Below, piece after piece: positions 26,006-33,767 of a stretch of 37,415 nucleotides of DNA. Under the pieces are notes generated by a model, which did no database searches, was not told where the DNA came from, and worked only from the letters and a program-made list of their open reading frames with translations. The stretch's first letter is position 1. Each line of letters begins with the position of its first letter. The position numbers and the translations under genes were made by a program. This DNA is from Paracoccus binzhouensis. GTDB lineage: Bacteria; Pseudomonadota; Alphaproteobacteria; Rhodobacterales; Rhodobacteraceae. Where the stretch lies: positions 1 through 37,415 of the forward strand of contig NZ_JAEHFP010000035.1 in assembly GCF_016446475.1 (NCBI RefSeq). The letters are read 5' to 3'.

Positions 26006-26367
26006 CTGAGCTCGGGAGAATCCAGCGCACGCGCTCTCTTTGGGCCATGCGCTGATGAAAGGTGCATCACCCTGCAGAGTAGTATGCTGCGCACCGACAA
26101 TGTCTACCTCTTCGTCCTGGTCGGGCATGTATAGGTTGATCCAGAAGATTGTTGTCGCAGGTGCAGTCGCGACAACATGTTCGACCGGCTTGGCTGCGTT
26201 ATTGGCTAAAGCGGCGATTATGCTTTATGTCCGGTCTTCAAAGAACGCTTCGCGCAATTCGCTCTCGTGCCTGAATATGACGCCGGATCAGAGCATTGCA
26301 GGTGATCCGCATTGTTTTCGGCCGACGACGGGAATAACTCCCAGGAGACGTAGCGAGGATTCATACA
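26006..26367. other. Intergenic region with only a weak open frame
   Basis: This 362-base gap precedes the flippase-like gene. A plus-strand frame crosses it and continues into the next gene in another frame. Its part after ATG 26128 has one hydrophobic stretch (VVAGAVATTCSTGLAALLAK) but no clear ribosome site and no family resemblance. I treat it as non-coding with low certainty. Confidence 0.4.
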
Positions 26368-27432
26368 GTGCAAGACGAGTTCAGGCAGACCGCCGGATCA
26401 AGGCGCATGCGCGGTGCGCCGGGAACCTGGTTTCTGTATGCGTTGCTGTTCCTGGGACTGACCGCCGCTGGATTTGCCGCTCTCTCCATGGTTTTCGATG
26501 GGCCCCCGCCGCGCTTCGATGCGAGACTAATCCAGCCTGAGGCCGTGGCGACCATCCTGCTCTTCCTGCTCATCTATTTTGCCTCAGACGGACTTCGGCT
26601 CTATTTCGTCCTCAGAACAATTGGATCGACGGTGAAAATCCGCGAGATTTTCCCCCTTGTCTTCATCAACTTCCTGTTTTCGAACATCACGCCCCTCGCC
26701 ACCGGCGGCGGTTTCGCTCAAGTGTGGTACCTACAAAGGCACGGCGTGTCGGTCGGCGCCTCGGCCGCCGCAACGTCGATCCGCACCATTCTGGCGATGC
26801 TGGTGATCTTCGTCGCGGCGCCCGCGTTTCAATTCCTTCATCCCGACGCGTCCACCAGCGAAATCGCGCGGGTCACGATGCAGTCTTTGTCGGGCATCAG
26901 CGTGCTCTATCTCATCGGTTTCATTCTGGTCCTGCGCCGTCCGTTCTGGATTGCGGTGCTAATTGGAACCTTGCTTGGCCTCGCCTGTCGCCTGGGCCTC
27001 ATCGGTGAAGAACGAAAAGACCGTTGGGTCAGCACGGTCCGCAGGGAGACCGACGAGTTCGCAAGTGGCTTTTCCAGGTTCGTCGGGGGATCACGTGGCG
27101 CCGCCGCCGCGACAGTGATCTCGACACTTGTCTTCCTCGTGACGCTTTTCGCTTTCCCGGCGCTTCTTCTCGAGCTGCTCGACTACGATGTCGACTGGAT
27201 GACAGTCATTGGAACGATGTCGATCGTTACCTTCCTCATGTATTTCGCGCCGACTCCGGGCGGGGCGGGACTGGCGGAACTGGCCTTCGCCGGGTTCATG
27301 GCAAGCCAGATGGCACCGGCCGACCTGTTGCTCGTCGTCTTCGCCTGGCGGTTCTTGGTCATTTATCTGGGCATGGCCATCGGGTTGGCTGTGTCGGTCT
27401 TCGCCCTGCATCCAAGGACAAGACCCAGATGA
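26368..27432 (+). CDS. Lysylphosphatidylglycerol synthase TM-domain (UPF0104 flippase-like) protein
   Basis: The 354-residue protein is nearly all membrane helices and matches the LPG_synthase_TM family, whose best-known members form the flippase half of MprF. It lacks the aminoacyl-transferase domain. Motifs include FINFLFSNITPLATGGGFAQ near residue 95 and FAPTPGGAGLAELAFAGF near 295. The start is uncertain: GTG 26368 gives the longest form, and ATG 26407 is possible. It overlaps the glycosyltransferase gene by 4 bp (ATGA), suggesting that it moves or presents the lipid product of that enzyme. That link is inference. Confidence 0.85.
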   Translation: MQDEFRQTAGSRRMRGAPGTWFLYALLFLGLTAAGFAALSMVFDGPPPRFDARLIQPEAVATILLFLLIYFASDGLRLYFVLRTIGSTVKIREIFPLVFINFLFSNITPLATGGGFAQVWYLQRHGVSVGASAAATSIRTILAMLVIFVAAPAFQFLHPDASTSEIARVTMQSLSGISVLYLIGFILVLRRPFWIAVLIGTLLGLACRLGLIGEERKDRWVSTVRRETDEFASGFSRFVGGSRGAAAATVISTLVFLVTLFAFPALLLELLDYDVDWMTVIGTMSIVTFLMYFAPTPGGAGLAELAFAGFMASQMAPADLLLVVFAWRFLVIYLGMAIGLAVSVFALHPRTRPR

Positions 27433-29657
27433 ACCGCCCGCTTCTCTCCCTCTTCTTCTATGCCAATCTCGCCATCGTCCTGACGATCGCCGTCTACCGC
27501 GTTTATCTCTATGCCGCGGCACCGGATGCAAGCGCGCTGCTCGTGCGGCAGATTGACAGGATCGAGGCGGTCGCAGCGGAGGGCGAACCGCTCAGGTTCG
27601 CTGTTGTCGGAGAGGGCAACAATTCCATCGGTATGCTGGAACGGGAGGTGATTCCGAGAATTAATTCCTCGGACGTGGATTTCGTCGTCTCCGCGGGCAA
27701 TATCGTCAGTGGCGGCGGAGAGGATAAATATCGCTCCATCCTTCAGATCCTTTCTCACCTGGATATTCCCTATCTCCTGACCTTCGGTGAAAACGAGTTC
27801 GAGGAATTCGGAAGCACCCGTTTCTACCAGCGGTTTGGACCACACTTCTACTCGATCGCGCTTCCGCAAGCGCGGCTCGTTTTTCTCGACGCCACAGGAC
27901 GCACACCCACCGACTGGCAGGAAAGGTGGCTACGCGACATTCTGGAGACGGAAGAAGCAAGACCCGTGATCGTCTTTGCAGGGCATCCTCTTGTCGCACC
28001 CGAACATGAGACCCTTTTCGAACCCGACCGCGGCGCATGGTCCGAGCCGGAAGATCAGGACAGGCTCCTTACGCTTTTGAGCCGCCTTGGCGTGGACATG
28101 GTGATCTCGGCGGGTGCCGCCACCTACTCGGATCACGTCGTTGACGGGCTCAGACATATCGTGACCGGAGGCGCCGGCGGCTTCGTCGTCAACGATGAGG
28201 CGAGTTTCTATCACTACCTCGAACTGAGCGCGGGTCGCGACGGCATCCAGATCGACCTCGTTCGCATCGACACCGCCCCCACACCGCTCGCACAGCGGGT
28301 CGAGGGGCTCTGGTTCTTCGTCTACTCCCTGTTCTACGTCGGTTGGCTAAATTTCCTCGCGATCTTCTCGGCGTTCGGGCTGACGGCGATGTATCTCTAC
28401 AATCGGCTGTTCCGAGAACGCCGCTACTACCCGGATTACGATCTGCGCGTGCCGGTCGATCCCGGTCGACCGCTTCGCATCGCCATGTTCACCAACACCT
28501 ATCTGCCCTCCATCAATGGTGTGGCAATCTCGGTCAACAGGCTAAAAGCGGGTCTGGAACGCCAGGGACACCAGGTGTTGTTATGCGCACCTACCTACGA
28601 ACACCAAAACCCGGAAGAGGGAGTTTTTCGCATTCCCATCCTGATCAGCCTGGGCGCGGCTTTTCGGCTGGCAAATCCTTTCCACCGTCAAACCTGGCGG
28701 GCAGTTCGAGAATTTCAGCCGGACATTATTCATCTACACCACCCCTACTGGCTTGGCTCACTCGGGCTCCGGATGGCGCGAAGACTGCATGTGCCTGCGG
28801 TTTTTACTTATCATACTCGGCTCGAGCAGTTCGCTCACGCCATACCCTTGCCGGGCGCACTCTTCCGGAACGTGATCGCGCATTGGTTGGTGCGACGCTT
28901 TGCCAACCAGTGCAACGAGATCATCGTCCCGACGCCGGTCACTCGAGACTACGTCCGCCTGATCGGCGTCGACGGGCCCGTTCACGTTCACCCGACCGGC
29001 ATCGAAGTCGAACGATTCCGCCAGAGCGACCCCGCGCGCCTTGAAGAACTCAATGCGCGCTACAATCCGGACGGGCGCATGATTCTTGTGACCATCTCGC
29101 GCCTCTCGAAGGAAAAGAATCTCGATTTCCTGATCGCAGCGATGAAAGAGCTTAAGGGCCGACACGCCCCGCCTTTTCGACTGTTGATCCTCGGTGAAGG
29201 CGACGAGCGCGCGCGCCTGACCGGCAACATTCGCGATGCCGATTTGACCTCCGAGGTCAGACTGGTGGGAAGCGTGCCGCTCCAAGACGTTCCGGATTAC
29301 CTGAACTTGGCACGGTTGTTCGTCTTCACCTCGGTCTCCGAAACACAGGGAATGGTCGTTCTGGAAGCCATGGCCGCTGGCCTTCCGGTCGTGGCGGTGA
29401 ACGCAAGCGGCGTCGATGCCTTCGTTCAGAACCATCGAACCGGTGTCCTGACGGAAGAAGACCTGGACGCCTGGACCGATGCAGTCCATGCCCTACTCGT
29501 GAACCGGTCCGAACGTGAGAAATTGGCGCGGGCGGCGCTCGAAGAGGCGCAACACCATTCAGTCGAGCGGTTTTCATCGGAGATCGCAAAAATTTATGCC
29601 ACGGCGATCAACGCAAAGGAGCGCGCCAGCAAGATCACATTCCGGCGCATGACTTGA
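27429..29657 (+). CDS. Fusion of a degenerate metallophosphatase domain and a GT4 glycosyltransferase
   Basis: The product has 742 residues. A membrane anchor (~5-27) is followed by a calcineurin-like fold (~50-290) in which motif positions are recognisable but ligands are changed: GEGNN where GDxH is usual, SAGNIV for GD, GENEF for GNHE, and SAGAATY for GHxH; FAGHPLV remains. A second hydrophobic segment (~300-325) leads into a complete GT4 glycosyltransferase (~350-735). The latter has FTNTYLPSINGVAISV, HLHHPYWLG, TISRLSKEKNLDFLI and the EX7E motif SETQGMVVLEAMAAG. It resembles diacylglycerol or phosphatidyl-inositol glycosyltransferases. A glycolipid role is suggested by the overlapping flippase-like gene; the acceptor is unknown. 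Confidence 0.88.
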   Translation: MNRPLLSLFFYANLAIVLTIAVYRVYLYAAAPDASALLVRQIDRIEAVAAEGEPLRFAVVGEGNNSIGMLEREVIPRINSSDVDFVVSAGNIVSGGGEDKYRSILQILSHLDIPYLLTFGENEFEEFGSTRFYQRFGPHFYSIALPQARLVFLDATGRTPTDWQERWLRDILETEEARPVIVFAGHPLVAPEHETLFEPDRGAWSEPEDQDRLLTLLSRLGVDMVISAGAATYSDHVVDGLRHIVTGGAGGFVVNDEASFYHYLELSAGRDGIQIDLVRIDTAPTPLAQRVEGLWFFVYSLFYVGWLNFLAIFSAFGLTAMYLYNRLFRERRYYPDYDLRVPVDPGRPLRIAMFTNTYLPSINGVAISVNRLKAGLERQGHQVLLCAPTYEHQNPEEGVFRIPILISLGAAFRLANPFHRQTWRAVREFQPDIIHLHHPYWLGSLGLRMARRLHVPAVFTYHTRLEQFAHAIPLPGALFRNVIAHWLVRRFANQCNEIIVPTPVTRDYVRLIGVDGPVHVHPTGIEVERFRQSDPARLEELNARYNPDGRMILVTISRLSKEKNLDFLIAAMKELKGRHAPPFRLLILGEGDERARLTGNIRDADLTSEVRLVGSVPLQDVPDYLNLARLFVFTSVSETQGMVVLEAMAAGLPVVAVNASGVDAFVQNHRTGVLTEEDLDAWTDAVHALLVNRSEREKLARAALEEAQHHSVERFSSEIAKIYATAINAKERASKITFRRMT

Positions 29658-29738
29658 ATTGCAACCATTCGAGATGCACAACTGCTCCGGAACGGACGAG
29701 GGCCACATGCACGATCAATTGATGCGGCGTCGCAGCAG

Positions 29739-30200
29739 TCAATCGCACTCAGTACTGTTGGTATTTTCGCCCGGCATTTGAGTTAGGCAGAGCCGCCCGG
29801 CCATGAGGTCCGTGTTCTCCAGAATTGCATCTTCAAAAACGGCGGCTTGAAGATCCGCACCTTCAAAAGTTACGTTTATTAGTCGGGCGCCACGGAAGCT
29901 TGCGCCACCGAGGTCGGCACGGTCAAATGAGACATTCTCAAGCACCGCGAAATCGAAAAGGGTGATATTAAGTTCCGCAGCGCCAAAATCAACGTTGCGC
30001 AACGTCGCCTCCGTAAGGTCCATTCCAGTGAGCTTGCGGTCTGACAGGTTCATCCCGTCGAAAGTGCACCCTCGGCACTCGCCAAGCATCCGCAATGTCG
30101 ACAGGTCGCTCGCTTCTTGCGCTGGCGACGAGAAGGCTATGAGGGATAGAACACAACTCGCGAGCAAGGGGCGCCAAAAACGCCATTCAGAGAACTTCAT
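29739..30200 (-). CDS. Exported pentapeptide-repeat protein
   Basis: A signal peptide is visible (LLASCVLSLIAFSSPAQEA). The rest of the 153 residues is a run of A(D/N)LXX-type pentapeptides (NLSDRKLTGMDLTEATLRNV, then ADLGGASFRGARLINVTFEG), which fold as a right-handed quadrilateral beta-helix. A CRGC pair precedes the repeats and one Cys follows. Pentapeptide proteins have varied roles, so function cannot be deduced. It is convergent with the glycosyltransferase gene and lies 32 bp after the zinc-finger gene on the same strand. Confidence 0.85.
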   Translation of the reverse strand: MKFSEWRFWRPLLASCVLSLIAFSSPAQEASDLSTLRMLGECRGCTFDGMNLSDRKLTGMDLTEATLRNVDFGAAELNITLFDFAVLENVSFDRADLGGASFRGARLINVTFEGADLQAAVFEDAILENTDLMAGRLCLTQMPGENTNSTECD

Positions 30201-30232
30201 TCATCGCCCCCCGCGAATTGATAATTCCAAAC

Positions 30233-30472
30233 TCAGAAATCGAACAGATCCCCAAGAAAAGACTCACGTTTTTTCTTGTAGGGTCGTTGGGCATGCGCGT
30301 CAGTCTGGTAGCCCTGTGGCGGCGCAGAAGGCGCGGCTCGCTCGATGATCTTGTCCAGTTCGCCCCGGTCGAGCCAAACGCCTCGGCATTTAGGGCAGTA
30401 GTCGATCTCGACGCCGCTACGCTCGGCAATCACGAGCGTTTCTCCATCCACGGGGCATTGCATGCGATCCAC
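30233..30472 (-). CDS. Small TFIIB-type zinc-finger protein
   Basis: The 79-residue protein carries one zf-TFIIB ribbon: MQCPVDGETLVI with YCPKCRGVWLDRGELDKII. The rest is a polar tail ending in a basic stretch and FLGDLFDF. ATG 30472 is used; ATG 30463 is an alternative. Such proteins are widespread in proteobacteria and uncharacterised. It lies about 100 bp downstream of the protease gene on the same strand. Confidence 0.88.
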   Translation of the reverse strand: MDRMQCPVDGETLVIAERSGVEIDYCPKCRGVWLDRGELDKIIERAAPSAPPQGYQTDAHAQRPYKKKRESFLGDLFDF

Positions 30473-30573
30473 CTTCCATTGTCATTGGAATTGTTTTCCT
30501 TACGGAAATAAGCATTTGCGAACCACTTTCAACCGACAGCAGCAAAAGGCGCGTCTACGAGTTCCTAAGCCGG

Positions 30574-31680
30574 TCACAAACGTGGATCAGCGAGGGCCGC
30601 GGGGACATCGATTTCGGTGCCATCTCGAAGCACATGAATCGTGATTGCCTCGCCGGGCGCATATGCGTCAAGCGCATCGCTCAGGTCGGCCGAGTCCGCG
30701 ATATCCCGGTCACCGATCCCGATGATGACATCCCCGGGCACCAGTCGTCCCGACGCATCCTGACGCGCTCCGCGCAGGCCGGCCGCCGCTGCCGGAGATC
30801 CCGGTTCGACGCCGAGGACAAGGACACCCTCAAGCCCCTGCATCGCCGCGAGCTGGTTGATGCGGTCGGAATGCCGTATGCCCAGAACCGGCGGACGATA
30901 GGCGCCTGTTTCGATCAGCTGCGGCACGACCCTGTTCACCGTGTCGACCGGCACGGCAAAACCGATCCCGGCATTGGACCCCGATGGGCTGAAGATCGCG
31001 GTGTTTACCCCAATCAGACGGCCGGCACTGTCGATGAGGGGCCCGCCGGAATTGCCGGGGTTGATCGCGGCATCGGTCTGAATCAGGCCCTCGATGGTCG
31101 CACTTCCCCGCGTTGGGATTTCCCGGTCGAGCGCCGAAACGATACCTGTGGTCAGCGTCCAGTCGAGACCGAAGGGATTGCCGATTGCGAAGACCGACTG
31201 ACCGACGCGCAATGTATCGCTGTCTCCCAGGGGCAAGGCCGGTGGTGTGTCAAGCCCTGCATCGATGCGCAGGACGGCGAGATCATGTTGTGGGGCAGTC
31301 CCCACGAGTTCTGCATCAAGGACGCGACCGTCCGCGAGACGGACCTGGGCTCCGGATGCGCCGCTGATCACATGATTGTTGGTCACGATATGGCCCTGGT
31401 CGTCCCAGATGAAACCCGAGCCCGTGCCGCGAGGCACATCCACGGCGCGCTGTGACCAGGGATCGAGCACGCGCTCTTCGGTGGTGATCGACACGACCGA
31501 AGAGCGCGCGGTCTCAAAGAGCGCGATGGTCATTTCTTCCTGCGGTGCGAGGTCGCCACGCGGAACGACTTCGCGCGGCTCCGGTGGACGCCATGGCTCC
31601 TCGAGGATGAGGAATGCACTCGTGCCCGCTAGAATGGCCCCGATCAGGAAGGCGCGCCATTTAACAACATCACGGATCAT
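30574..31680 (-). CDS. Membrane-anchored trypsin-like serine protease with one PDZ domain (DegS-like)
   Basis: ATG 31680 gives 368 residues with an N-terminal membrane anchor (WRAFLIGAILAGTSAFLIL) and a periplasmic protease. The catalytic triad is visible: His in VTNNHVISGA, Asp in QHDLAVLRID and Ser in INPGNSGGPL. A single PDZ domain (~265-360, GVLVLGVEPGSPAAAAGLRG) matches DegS rather than the two-PDZ DegP/DegQ. DegS starts the sigma-E envelope stress response in E. coli; whether this one does is unknown. An upstream in-frame start at 31746 would add 22 hydrophilic residues and seems less likely. Confidence 0.9.
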   Translation of the reverse strand: MIRDVVKWRAFLIGAILAGTSAFLILEEPWRPPEPREVVPRGDLAPQEEMTIALFETARSSVVSITTEERVLDPWSQRAVDVPRGTGSGFIWDDQGHIVTNNHVISGASGAQVRLADGRVLDAELVGTAPQHDLAVLRIDAGLDTPPALPLGDSDTLRVGQSVFAIGNPFGLDWTLTTGIVSALDREIPTRGSATIEGLIQTDAAINPGNSGGPLIDSAGRLIGVNTAIFSPSGSNAGIGFAVPVDTVNRVVPQLIETGAYRPPVLGIRHSDRINQLAAMQGLEGVLVLGVEPGSPAAAAGLRGARQDASGRLVPGDVIIGIGDRDIADSADLSDALDAYAPGEAITIHVLRDGTEIDVPAALADPRL

Positions 31681-31831
31681 GCCTATCGTCTCTTGTATTC
31701 TTTGCGAAAGCTTTTGGAGAGAAAGGTGTTTCCGATGAAAATTCAACCCGCTGCGCCGCCCGGAGTTCGGCCATTTAGACTGGCGGTCACTTTCACTCGC
31801 AGTTTCTCGGCAGAAGCCCTATCTGTCCAGT

Positions 31832-32131
31832 ATGTCAAAGCTAAGCACCCTTTGGCGAGGCGACTACGCCCTCGCCGACGCCTTCTGGACGTGGGCAGTA
31901 ACCATTGGCGTTTTGGTCAACTTGGTAACGAGCGTGCTTTTCCTGACACTGATAATGCAGGATCTGGCATGGGCCGCGTTGATTATCGGTTACGGGGTCT
32001 CAGTTCCATACAACGTGGTAGCTGTCATAGGCGTCTGGCGCGCGGCTTCCCGATACGACGGTCCGACCATACATGCCGATCTTGCACGGGGGGCGACAAT
32101 CATGCTCATGGCAGTGCTGAGCTTAACCTAG
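31832..32131 (+). CDS. Small multi-span membrane protein of unknown function
   Basis: The 99-residue protein begins MSKLSTLWRGDYALADAFW and has three hydrophobic segments (TIGVLVNLVTSVLFLTLI, AALIIGYGVSVPYNVVAVIG and ATIMLMAVLSLT). Proteins with this WRG..L..AFW opening are common small hypothetical inner-membrane proteins. It is divergent from the DegS-like gene. Confidence 0.65.
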   Translation: MSKLSTLWRGDYALADAFWTWAVTIGVLVNLVTSVLFLTLIMQDLAWAALIIGYGVSVPYNVVAVIGVWRAASRYDGPTIHADLARGATIMLMAVLSLT

Positions 32132-32671
32132 TCGAAGGAAAGCCGCCAAGTTTTCCAGGGTCGCGCCTTCCGGCAAGGATGGTGCAGTCGGTCGGCATCT
32201 TGGGCTTCTGCAGTAGGTCAAAATCCGAAACCGCTTTCGCCGCTGGTCAGGTTTGGGAAACTCGGCGACGCCCCGCAAGTCATATGGTGTGCAGCAATTG
32301 CAACCGTCATAGCCGGTTGACGCGCCCAAAGATCGTTCCATCCCGTCCTGGTGCTTATCCAAGTCACCGTTTCTTGCAGCCAACTGTAGCTGTCAGCCAT
32401 TTTTCGCCGAAAACGTTCTTGTATTGTCGCATTTTGAACTGGGACATTGAGTATTTCTCCTGCCTCGGTTCTGGCTAACGAACCTTCTGCATCCTTCGAA
32501 CAAAAACGGCGGTAGCGAAGACTATACCTCAACCTGTACTCGGGCCGCGAAGGCGGCCCATTTTTTCATGTGGGTTGCGGTCGCTAGCACGTCGGCCGCG
32601 AGAGCCAACAGGACGCATAGTGCGTCAACCACAGTCCCTTGTTCGACGGCCTGACCACTTGCTCGTCTTAC
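32132..32671. other. Intergenic region containing a strong terminator, no confident gene
   Basis: About 540 bases lie between a small membrane-protein gene and the HTH gene. A minus-strand frame at 32218-32532 (inner methionine MADSYSWLQETV) was considered but shows no family resemblance. The only firm signal is the hairpin with a T-run at 32542-32566. The region could hold a small RNA ending at that hairpin or remnants of older insertions. Confidence 0.4.
32542..32566 (+). terminator. Strong rho-independent terminator
   Basis: A perfect 7-bp GC stem, GGGCCGC-GAAG-GCGGCCC, is followed by ATTTTTT on the plus strand. The nearest plus-strand gene ends 410 bp upstream, so the hairpin may end an unannotated transcript. 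Confidence 0.8.
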
Positions 32672-33670
32672 CTAGGTTGCAATGCGCCACATCCTGAACC
32701 GTCCCTGTTGTGTAACTTCTCGGATCAGGTCTCTCTCTTCCATCCATGCGAGGTTCCTTTGAACAGCCGCACGACTTGCGCCTGTTAGGGCCTCCGCCAT
32801 CGGGGCCGACACCAAAGGCCACTCTGTCAACACAGACCGAAGAGCGGCCGGAGTTCTGCCCGAAAGCTGAGACATGGCTCCTTCCGCCCGAACACTCCAT
32901 GTTTGGGTACCATCTAGATGGCGCATCGCCGTTAGAATTGCGCTGTTCATCCCATCCAGCCAGCGGGCCAAACGTTCGGGCGGCAAGCCCGAAACACGCA
33001 GCCCCCCCGCCCCGCCCATGGCGAGCGGTGCGAAGATGGCGCCGCTTCCATCGCTGGCCGCGATCCTGGACGCGGTGACGGCGGCTTCCATCTGGTCACC
33101 GTGCTGTCCGAGGCCGGCCAGGCTCCAGAGATGAAAGCCCATGCAAGCCCGCGTGATTGGGTGGAGCTCGGCTGCTGCGGCCATTACGTCCAGCCATCCG
33201 CCCGCGCGATCTTCGAAACGCTCAGCGCTGTCTTCATTGTTCTCGGGATCGCGGCGATCCAAGAAGGCGGCCAAGTCAGCCTTCGGTCCGGGACCGCCTG
33301 TCAGGCGCCGAACAGCCCATCCAACCCTTGCCAGGGCATTTTGGTCATCCTGTGCGCCCGAGAGCCGCATCGATATCCAGAGCGCCAGACGATCAGAACT
33401 CACCCGATCACCTGCAAACCAGCTGAGTTCTGCCGCCTCGATCAGTGCGAGGCGGTGCCGCCAGCCTTCAGGGCCGCGCAGCAGCCGGTCGTCCAAAGCA
33501 CCCAGGCGTCCAGCGACCCGTGCCAGTCGCGCAGCGTGAACGCCTTCTGCCTTTGCCCAGTCTTCTATGACAGCAGTGTCGGGCGGTTCTGCCCGTGGCC
33601 CGGGAGGCAAATCATCCGGTTCTTCTTCGAGTGGTCCCGGCAGAAACCAGTGTCGCATTTTCTTCACCAT
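32672..33670 (-). CDS. Putative DNA-binding protein with C-terminal helix-turn-helix
   Basis: This 332-residue protein has a proline-rich acidic N-terminus. A long helical domain of unknown function follows (GWRHRLALIEAAELSWFAGD, HPITRACMGFHLWSLAGLG). The C-terminus looks like a winged helix (VSAPMAEALTGASRAAVQRN, then IREVTQQGRFRMWRI). The HTH part recalls RHE_PE00001/DUF1612-type rhizobial proteins, but the rest does not clearly match, so the family call is tentative. It is divergent from tniA by 97 bp and could be a transposon-borne regulator or the chromosomal neighbour. Confidence 0.65.
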   Translation of the reverse strand: MVKKMRHWFLPGPLEEEPDDLPPGPRAEPPDTAVIEDWAKAEGVHAARLARVAGRLGALDDRLLRGPEGWRHRLALIEAAELSWFAGDRVSSDRLALWISMRLSGAQDDQNALARVGWAVRRLTGGPGPKADLAAFLDRRDPENNEDSAERFEDRAGGWLDVMAAAAELHPITRACMGFHLWSLAGLGQHGDQMEAAVTASRIAASDGSGAIFAPLAMGGAGGLRVSGLPPERLARWLDGMNSAILTAMRHLDGTQTWSVRAEGAMSQLSGRTPAALRSVLTEWPLVSAPMAEALTGASRAAVQRNLAWMEERDLIREVTQQGRFRMWRIAT

Positions 33671-33765
33671 TTCAGCACATGATTATTACGTGATTTCTGG
33701 AAGATACGGCGATATCGCACATCATTTTTCAGCTTAAGGTTTCAATTTTGGTTCCGTATTTCAGC
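33670..33765 (+). repeat. Three TTTCAGC direct repeats upstream of tniA (possible transposon left-end sites)
   Basis: TTTCAGC occurs at 33670-33676, 33727-33733 and 33759-33765, in the only gap where a left end next to tniA would be expected. Tn7-like and Tn5053-like ends carry several short transposase-binding repeats. The motif does not match the repeats after tniQ, so this is weak. Confidence 0.25.
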
Positions 33766-33767
33766 AA

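Noticed and set aside
32425..32430. TGTCGC as a possible left terminus of the TniABQ transposon
   Set aside because: A six-base match alone is expected by chance, and no matching binding repeats follow it.
32218..32532. Minus-strand frame of 104 codons in the gap before the HTH gene
   Set aside because: No ribosome site, no recognisable family and an irregular composition; left as unassigned.
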